DNA from: Streptomyces tailanensis
GTDB lineage: Bacteria; Actinomycetota; Actinomycetes; Streptomycetales; Streptomycetaceae
Assembly: GCF_008386495.1 (NCBI RefSeq)
Contig: NZ_VTHJ01000004.1
Location: forward strand, 159,450-223,449
Reading direction: 5' to 3'
DNA length: 64,000 nt
Both the position numbers and the translations under genes were made by a program. Of the stretch, positions 59,047 to 64,000 are shown piece by piece; positions within the stretch are counted from its first letter, which is position 1; the number at the start of each line of letters is the position of its first letter. Under the pieces are notes generated by a model. The model was not told the origin of the DNA, searched no databases, and worked only from the letters and a program-made list of their open reading frames with translations.

Positions 59047-60393
59047 TCACGCCGGGGCCGGGAGCCGCACCCTGAACCACGCGCCCTGGTGGGACGGTTC
59101 GAGGGCGACCGTGCCGCCGTGGGCCGTCGCGATGGCCGCGACGATGCTGAGGCCGAGTCCGCTGCCCGCGGCCTTCGTCTCCTCGCCGCGCACGAACGGC
59201 TCGAAGAGGCGGGCGCTGAGTTCGCGCGGGACGCCGGGGCCGTCGTCCATGACCTCGATGACGCGATAGCCGTCCTCCGTGCCGAGGCCGAGCGTGGTCG
59301 TCGTACCGGGCGGGGTGTGGACGCGGGCGTTGTTCAGCAGGTTGGCGACGAGTTGGTGGAGCCGTAGCGGGTCGCCGGTGACGGTGTGGTCGCCGGGGGC
59401 GAGGAGCAGCCGTACGGGGTGGTCGGGGTGGCAGTCGCGGGCGGCGGAGGCGGCGTCGCGGCACAGCTGGGCCAGGTCCACGCGGGTCAGTTGCAGGGGC
59501 TGGCCGAGGTCGAGGCGGGTCAGCAGGACGAGTTCGTCGATGAGGGTGCTCATGCGGCCGACCTCGGTGGCGATCCGGCCGAGCGCCTCCTGCCGCATGG
59601 GTTCGTACGCGGGGTCGCCGTCGCCGACGCGGGCGAGTTCGGCGTATCCGGAGATCGTGGTCAGCGGGTTGCGCAGTTCGTGCCCGGCGGAGGCCATGAA
59701 CTCGCGCAGCCGTCGCTCGCTCTCCCGGCGTTCCCTGACCTCCCGGCGGCCGAGGCGGCGGGCGCCGAACAGGACGCTGGCGAGGAGGGGGAGTGCGGCG
59801 ACGCTCTCGACCTGGAGGAGCCGTTCGACGGCTCGGCGGTCGGCGGTGGTGGTCTGGGCGGTGACGACGTAACGGGCCTTGCGGGTGCTGTCGGTCCGGC
59901 GGAGGTGGGTCACCTGGGCGCGGTAGGTGTCGCCGAACGCGGAGGGGTGGGCGCGGGTGGCGTATGCCTTCAGCCGGGCCGGGGTGAGGCTCGGGAAGGC
60001 GGGGAGGTCGGTGGAGCCCCGGTAGCGCTCGACGACCCGGCCCTCGGCGTCGAGGACGAGTACGAGGCAGTTCTTGCCCAGGGTCGATGCCGACGGGGGC
60101 GGGGCGGCGGGGTCGCGGGCGAGGCGGCTGAACCTCGCGATCTGTTCGTCGGTGCGGGCGGTGAGGTGGTGGGCGAGTGTGTGGGCGGACAGGGCGGCCA
60201 CCGCACCGAGGGTGGCGAGGGTGGCGATCAGCCAGAAGCCGACGGTGCGTTGACCTGACCGGTCTGGGCGGATGGGCTGTTCGACGGGTGGGCCGGGGAG
60301 GCGGGGGGTGTGGGCCTGCGCGTGTGGCGGCGCGGCCGTCGCGAGAAATCCGGCGGCCCTGATGTTCCCGCCGAGTCCTGTGAACCCACTCAT
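59047..60393 (-). CDS. Sensor histidine kinase
   Basis: A 448-residue membrane sensor. A first segment at about residues 53-75 is followed by a sensor region of about 110 residues, then a second hydrophobic part near 190. The HisKA box SAGHELRNPLTTISGYAEL carries phosphoacceptor His238. The ATPase part shows VANLLNNARVHT (N box), DDGPGVPRELSARLFEPFVR and GSGLGLSIVAAIATAHGG. It is the partner of the response regulator upstream, from which a 166-bp space with an intergenic repeat separates it. The stimulus is unknown. Confidence 0.92.
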   Translation of the reverse strand: MSGFTGLGGNIRAAGFLATAAPPHAQAHTPRLPGPPVEQPIRPDRSGQRTVGFWLIATLATLGAVAALSAHTLAHHLTARTDEQIARFSRLARDPAAPPPSASTLGKNCLVLVLDAEGRVVERYRGSTDLPAFPSLTPARLKAYATRAHPSAFGDTYRAQVTHLRRTDSTRKARYVVTAQTTTADRRAVERLLQVESVAALPLLASVLFGARRLGRREVRERRESERRLREFMASAGHELRNPLTTISGYAELARVGDGDPAYEPMRQEALGRIATEVGRMSTLIDELVLLTRLDLGQPLQLTRVDLAQLCRDAASAARDCHPDHPVRLLLAPGDHTVTGDPLRLHQLVANLLNNARVHTPPGTTTTLGLGTEDGYRVIEVMDDGPGVPRELSARLFEPFVRGEETKAAGSGLGLSIVAAIATAHGGTVALEPSHQGAWFRVRLPAPA

Positions 60394-60422
60394 CCCGCGC
60401 CCAACCCTTTGCTTCCGCCCAG

Positions 60423-60480
60423 CAGTTCCTCGCCTCGCGCCCCGCAGGGGCGCGGGGAACTGCGCGAGCGACCACGAACC
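60423..60480. repeat. Dispersed Streptomyces-type repeat between regulator and kinase genes
   Basis: CAGTTCCTCGCCTCGCGCCC pairs with GGGGCGCGGGGAACTG around the centre GCA. The right half, followed by CGCGAGCGACC, is a common Streptomyces intergenic repeat. It may stabilise or end part of the operon transcript. Confidence 0.65.
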
Positions 60481-60559
60481 GAACCGCAGTCGCCCGAATA
60501 CCAGCATCCCGCCCGAGCTCGTAGGCGCGACGTGGCCCCCAACCTCTCCGCGCCGTCGT

Positions 60560-61309
60560 TCAGTTCGTGCACAGCTGGTAACCCACCCCCCGCACCGTAC
60601 GTATCAGGGACTGCCCAGGCTCGCCCAACTTCCGGCGCAAGTAGTAGATGTACGTGTCCACTACGCCGGACCCCTCGTCGCGGTGGTTCCACACCCGCTC
60701 CTGGATCTGGCCTCGCGAGAGCACCCGCCCGGGGTTCTCCATGAGGTACCGCAGCAGGGCGAACTCGGTGGTGGTGAGGTCCACGGGGCGGCCGCCGGCC
60801 CAGACCTGGTGGGCGTCGGCGTCGAGTTGGACGGCGCCGGCGCGGAGCCGGTTGCGGTCGGGGGTGGGGACGGTGACGCCGGCGCGGCGCAGCAGGGCGC
60901 GTACCCGGGCGGCCACCTCCTTCAGCTCGAACGGCTTCGTGACGAAGTCGTCCCCGCCCATGTCCAGCCCTCGCACCCGGTCGTCGACCCCGCCGAGCCC
61001 GGTCAGGAACAGCACCGGTACGGCGTTCCCCCGGTCCCGCAACGTCCGGCACACCTCGAAGCCGCCGAGGTCGGGGAGGTTCACGTCGAGGAGGATCAGA
61101 TCGGGGTCGTGCCTGGTCACGGCCTGGAGCGCCTGGCGACCGGTGGCCGCGGCGATCACCTGGTAGCCGAGGAACTCCAACGCCATCGTGAGCATGGAAC
61201 GGATCCCTTCCTCGTCGTCCACGACGAGAAGCCGCCCGGCCGGCGAGGCCGAAGCGGCCGACGCGGCTGACGGAACTGCAGAAGGGACCGACGGCACAGG
61301 GGTGGTCAT
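60560..61309 (-). CDS. OmpR/PhoB-family response regulator
   Basis: A 249-residue regulator. The receiver domain (about residues 25-145) has the acidic pocket LLVVDDEEGIRSM, phosphoacceptor Asp75 in LILLDVNLPDLGG and the switch Lys in FVTKPFELKEV. A winged-helix output domain follows (TTEFALLRYLMENPGRVLSR, then YIYYLRRKLGEPG). It probably activates or represses its own operon; an inverted repeat lies just upstream. Confidence 0.95.
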   Translation of the reverse strand: MTTPVPSVPSAVPSAASAASASPAGRLLVVDDEEGIRSMLTMALEFLGYQVIAAATGRQALQAVTRHDPDLILLDVNLPDLGGFEVCRTLRDRGNAVPVLFLTGLGGVDDRVRGLDMGGDDFVTKPFELKEVAARVRALLRRAGVTVPTPDRNRLRAGAVQLDADAHQVWAGGRPVDLTTTEFALLRYLMENPGRVLSRGQIQERVWNHRDEGSGVVDTYIYYLRRKLGEPGQSLIRTVRGVGYQLCTN

Positions 61310-61330
61310 GTCCTGTTCCTTTGCGACCGT

Positions 61331-61348
61331 GACCTCGAAATTGAGGTC
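61331..61348. promoter_or_regulatory. Inverted repeat upstream of the response regulator gene
   Basis: GACCTC and GAGGTC flank GAAATT, 22-39 bp before the ATG at 61309. It is a candidate regulatory site of the two-component operon. Confidence 0.4.
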
Positions 61349-61540
61349 TCAAGTTTCGGCAGATCCGTATCGTCACACGTACCCGCAGGTAAGGAGAGCG
61401 CTTTCGAAATCATTCGGAATGAGCCATTCCTTGTCGGGGAGGGGATACGGGCTCGCGTGACTGAGCCTGACAACACGTCTGTTGGTTCTCACCCCCTTTC
61501 ATCAGGGAAACCAATCCCACGCGGCGCCTCCGGACAGCGC

Positions 61541-61573
61541 GGTGGCCCGCGACGTCGGACGTCGCGGGCCACC
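61541..61573. terminator. Terminator after the beta-propeller/Ig-like protein gene
   Basis: A 15-bp perfect stem, GGTGGCCCGCGACGT and its complement, has a 3-base loop, 27 bp beyond the minus-strand stop at 61600. Confidence 0.8.
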
Positions 61574-61599
61574 GGTGGTGAGGGTGCTGTTCCTCGGGG

Positions 61600-63621
61600 C
61601 TAGCTGGTGAAGATGAAGTACTTCCAGGCGCCGTGCGTCGTCGTGTTGACGTTGTCGCCCGACGTCGTGTCGATGTACGAGGAGCGGATCCGGAAGCGGA
61701 TGCCGGTGCTCGGGGTGCCCTGGAGTTCGACGGCGCCCAGGCCGGAGGACTCCAGGGGCAGGTACTTCGTGCCCGTGGTGCGCCAGGCGCCGTCGTAGTA
61801 CGCCTGGACCTGGACCCGGTAGTCACGGCCCGGGTAGTAGGTCATCCGGGTCGTGAACAGCGGGTCCACGGACTTGCGGAAGTAGTAGTACGTGTGGTTC
61901 CAGGCGTACTGGGTCTTGTAGTGGCGGCTCGGTGTCGTCGACACCCTCACCTTCGTGTAGACCTTGCTCGTCGCCGTCTTCGGCGCGTAGCGCGCGTCGC
62001 CCGCGAACTTCGCGGTGAGCTTGGTGTCGCGGGTCAGGTCGAGGGTGACGTACAGGTTGCCCGACGAGTTCACCGTCCCCGACTTCACCAGCTTGTTCGG
62101 CTTGTCGGAGCCGTAGGGGTCGGCCCAGATCTCGACCTTGCGGTTCTTGTACGTCGTACCGAGGTGCGCCGTGAACGTCACGTCCGCCCCGTACGAGTAG
62201 ACGTTGCCGTTCTTGTTCAGCGTCAGCGTGGTCGTGGCGCGCGAGACCTGGACCGTGTCGGACGCGGAGGCCGCCTGGTGGGTGGCGTCGCCCGCGTAGG
62301 AGACGGTGTACTTCACCGAACCGCCCGCCGGCGGGGTGTCCTTGAAGGAGTACGAGCCGTCCGCCGCGACCGTGACCGGGGCGAGCGCCTTGCCCGCCGG
62401 GGACTCCAGGTCGGTGCGGGTGACCGTGAGGGTGGTGCCGGAGGCGAAGGCCGCGTCCGAGGTCAGCTTGCCGGTGACGGTCAGGGACTGGGCCCGGGTG
62501 GCCGTGGCGGGCGCGTTCACCGTCAGCGTCGTCGGGGACGGTGCCGGGGGCGGCGGCGGGGCCTCGGCACCCAGGTCGCGCAGCGCGTAGCCGCCGGTGC
62601 TGAGGGCGACGACCGCGAACAGGTGCGACTCGTCCGGCGTGAAGGCGAGGCCGCCCGGCGTGAGGACGCCGGCGTCGCCGGTGCCTTCGGCCGTGTTGGT
62701 GAAGTCGTAGACGTGGGTGGCCGTGGTGGTGCCCGGCTCGTAGGTCCACACGTCCGGCGAGTACGTGCCGTCGATGCCCGCGGCGACCGTGCCGTCGGGG
62801 GCGATGTCGACGGCGTTCGGGTACGAGTCGCTCGGGTACTGGCCCGCCGGGGTCAGGTCGGCGGTCTTGTACACCTGGTGGAAGTACGGCGCGCCGCTGG
62901 CCACCACGAGCTGGGAGCCGTCGGGGGTGAGGGCGAGGTCGCGCAGGTTGCTCGGCACGTAGTCGCTGGTGTTGGGGCCGCTCGCCGTGCGCGTCGCCGT
63001 ACCGGAGGAGACGTCGTAGACGGCGACGCTGGCCGGGCTCATGCCCTCGATGCCCGCCGCCAGCGTGTTGGGGGCGCCCGGGGTGGAGGCCAGGGTCGGG
63101 GCCGCGTACCAGCCGCGATCCTGGCCCAGTGTGAGCACCGGGTCGGTGCCGGAGACGTCCAGCGAGCCGATGTTGCCCTGGGCGGCGGCGCCGTAGCCGA
63201 ACCACAGCTTGCCGCCCGCCCACGCCGGGTACTGCGGGTCGGTGCCCTCACCGATCGGGTACCGCTTGGCCTCGGTGACCGTCGCCGTGTCGATGGCCAC
63301 GATCGAGTCGTCGCCCGGCACCGCCGCGTACAGCGTGCCGGAATCGGGGGACAGCTCCAGGCCCTTGGCGCCGGGCAGCGAGGGCACGGTGCCGACGACC
63401 TGGCCGGCGTAGTCGGTGGCGACGACCTTGCCGCCGGTCGGGTCGGAGACGAAGACCCGCTGGTGAACGCCGTCGACGACGATGTCGCCGGACGACTGCA
63501 CCGGCAGGGGCGTACTGGTGTCGGCCACGGCGGGCGTGGCCACGCCGACCGCGAGCGCGGCCGAGCTGAAGAGGACGGCCAGCGCGGTGGCGGCCGGAAG
63601 GGTGCGTACGTGTCTGCGCAC
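61600..63621 (-). CDS. Secreted beta-propeller and Ig-like domain protein
   Basis: A 673-residue exported protein. The signal peptide is about residues 1-35 (ALAVLFSSAALAVGVATPA). A YVTN-like beta-propeller covers about 40-350, with repeated blocks such as RVFVSDPTGGKVVATDYAG and GLELSPDSGTLYAAVPGDDS. After a Pro-rich linker (APPPPPAPSPTTLTV) two Ig-like repeats and a Tyr-rich C-terminal beta domain follow. It is probably a cell-surface or secreted binding protein; no enzyme motif is seen. GTG 63621 was chosen; ATG 63678 is possible. Confidence 0.85.
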   Translation of the reverse strand: MRRHVRTLPAATALAVLFSSAALAVGVATPAVADTSTPLPVQSSGDIVVDGVHQRVFVSDPTGGKVVATDYAGQVVGTVPSLPGAKGLELSPDSGTLYAAVPGDDSIVAIDTATVTEAKRYPIGEGTDPQYPAWAGGKLWFGYGAAAQGNIGSLDVSGTDPVLTLGQDRGWYAAPTLASTPGAPNTLAAGIEGMSPASVAVYDVSSGTATRTASGPNTSDYVPSNLRDLALTPDGSQLVVASGAPYFHQVYKTADLTPAGQYPSDSYPNAVDIAPDGTVAAGIDGTYSPDVWTYEPGTTTATHVYDFTNTAEGTGDAGVLTPGGLAFTPDESHLFAVVALSTGGYALRDLGAEAPPPPPAPSPTTLTVNAPATATRAQSLTVTGKLTSDAAFASGTTLTVTRTDLESPAGKALAPVTVAADGSYSFKDTPPAGGSVKYTVSYAGDATHQAASASDTVQVSRATTTLTLNKNGNVYSYGADVTFTAHLGTTYKNRKVEIWADPYGSDKPNKLVKSGTVNSSGNLYVTLDLTRDTKLTAKFAGDARYAPKTATSKVYTKVRVSTTPSRHYKTQYAWNHTYYYFRKSVDPLFTTRMTYYPGRDYRVQVQAYYDGAWRTTGTKYLPLESSGLGAVELQGTPSTGIRFRIRSSYIDTTSGDNVNTTTHGAWKYFIFTS

Positions 63622-64000
63622 GGTGTTTCGAACCCCCGGAAGGAAGCGAAGGAAAGGCGATACGCGCGCCGCTCGCATACGGGCCGTGGGGGGTCGAAGA
63701 CATGCCTGACCGAGCACATGCCTGATGCATGGACCGTGTGGGGCGCGTGTGACGCGTGAGCGAAGACTAGATCACGCCACTGACAGGAGCTTCACAGGGG
63801 GTGTTCGGGAATTCAACGGGACGCGGCAGCCCGGTGAGCCCCCATGCTTCACCTGCGGCTCTGCCGCATCCGGCCGATGTCGGCCCGGCGTCGCTCGTTC
63901 ATACAGCCGATGGCTCAGTTGGTGAAGATGAAGCAAGCGCGGGGAGAAGACCTCCAAGCGGTTGCAGCACACCTACGACCAGATCAAGCAGCTCCGAGCA
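63622..64000. other. Right-edge intergenic region with possible gene start
   Basis: No confident gene is seen in these 379 bp. From about 63935 one plus-strand frame reads KRGEKTSKRLQHTYDQIKQL to the window edge, which resembles the start of small actinobacterial plasmid-stabilisation-like proteins, but it has no clear start codon. The stretch 63770-63830 is relatively AT-rich and may hold the promoter of the beta-propeller gene. Confidence 0.4.

Noticed and set aside
1..64000. CRISPR arrays, rRNA, tRNA genes, biosynthetic gene cluster core enzymes
   Set aside because: None was found: no regularly spaced repeats, no rRNA stretches, no cloverleaf with T-loop and acceptor stem, and no PKS, NRPS or terpene synthase motifs.

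Overview
The window reads as a chromosomal core segment of a Streptomyces (or very close actinomycete). It is GC-rich throughout, genes use GTG and TTG starts freely, third positions are almost all G/C, and the gene families are typical of the genus (SpoIIE-type phosphatases, DUF397/DUF5753 regulator sets, Bro-N proteins, Tat-exported enzymes, GPP34 proteins, repeated GC-rich intergenic elements). aspS, metG and a perfect ParB-binding (parS) palindrome suggest the central, origin-proximal part of the linear chromosome. Species cannot be given from the sequence alone.

Layout. 1-9.8 kb: end of an M18 aminopeptidase gene, a large acyl-CoA dehydrogenase with paired operator-like sites, SseB-like and DUF3592 proteins, pirin, a frameshifted Bro-N gene, a secreted beta-helix protein, a membrane-anchored HTH regulator with a TTA codon, and an AI-2E family permease. 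9.8-19.2 kb: a PAS/GAF/SpoIIE/HATPase switch protein, parS, aspS, two duplicated Tat-dependent intradiol dioxygenases each preceded by an iron-box-like site and a hairpin, a methyltransferase, a GPP34 protein and a quinone-oxidoreductase-like enzyme. 19.2-34.2 kb: two copies of a WhiJ/BldB/AbaA-type set (HATPase, DUF5753 HTH, DUF397), each with decayed members, plus an AbiEii-like pair, two CAP-domain secreted proteins, a 1043-residue subtilase and a coupled operon DUF4956 / VTC domain / Cthe_2159-like lipoprotein.

34.2-47.9 kb: cupin, secreted pectate lyase, PH-domain protein, a vapBC pair with an operator palindrome, metG, a VWA protein with a long acidic repeat, a PhoX phosphatase behind a PHO-box-like repeat, a small secreted peptide, and an EEP nuclease/FUSC transporter pair. 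47.9-51.5 kb is a patch of small and broken genes: a Phd/RelE-type pair, AAA ATPase and IS982 transposase remnants, a MarR/SgcJ-like divergent pair and a VOC pseudogene. 51.5-64 kb: membrane proteins, an alpha/beta hydrolase, a MocR-type regulator and a caspase-like protein (both carrying in-frame copies of what look like Streptomyces intergenic repeats), a second SpoIIE phosphatase, a two-component system and a secreted beta-propeller/Ig-like protein.

Functionally the window combines housekeeping translation genes with envelope and exported proteins, many signalling components (two SpoIIE phosphatases, two HATPase/HTH sets, one two-component system) and nutrient-linked genes (iron boxes, PHO box, VTC-type polyphosphate-like synthesis). 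Several genes are interrupted by single-base shifts. These may be real pseudogenes or sequencing errors, and each is marked. Calls rest on reading motifs and family resemblance by eye; no database search was run.
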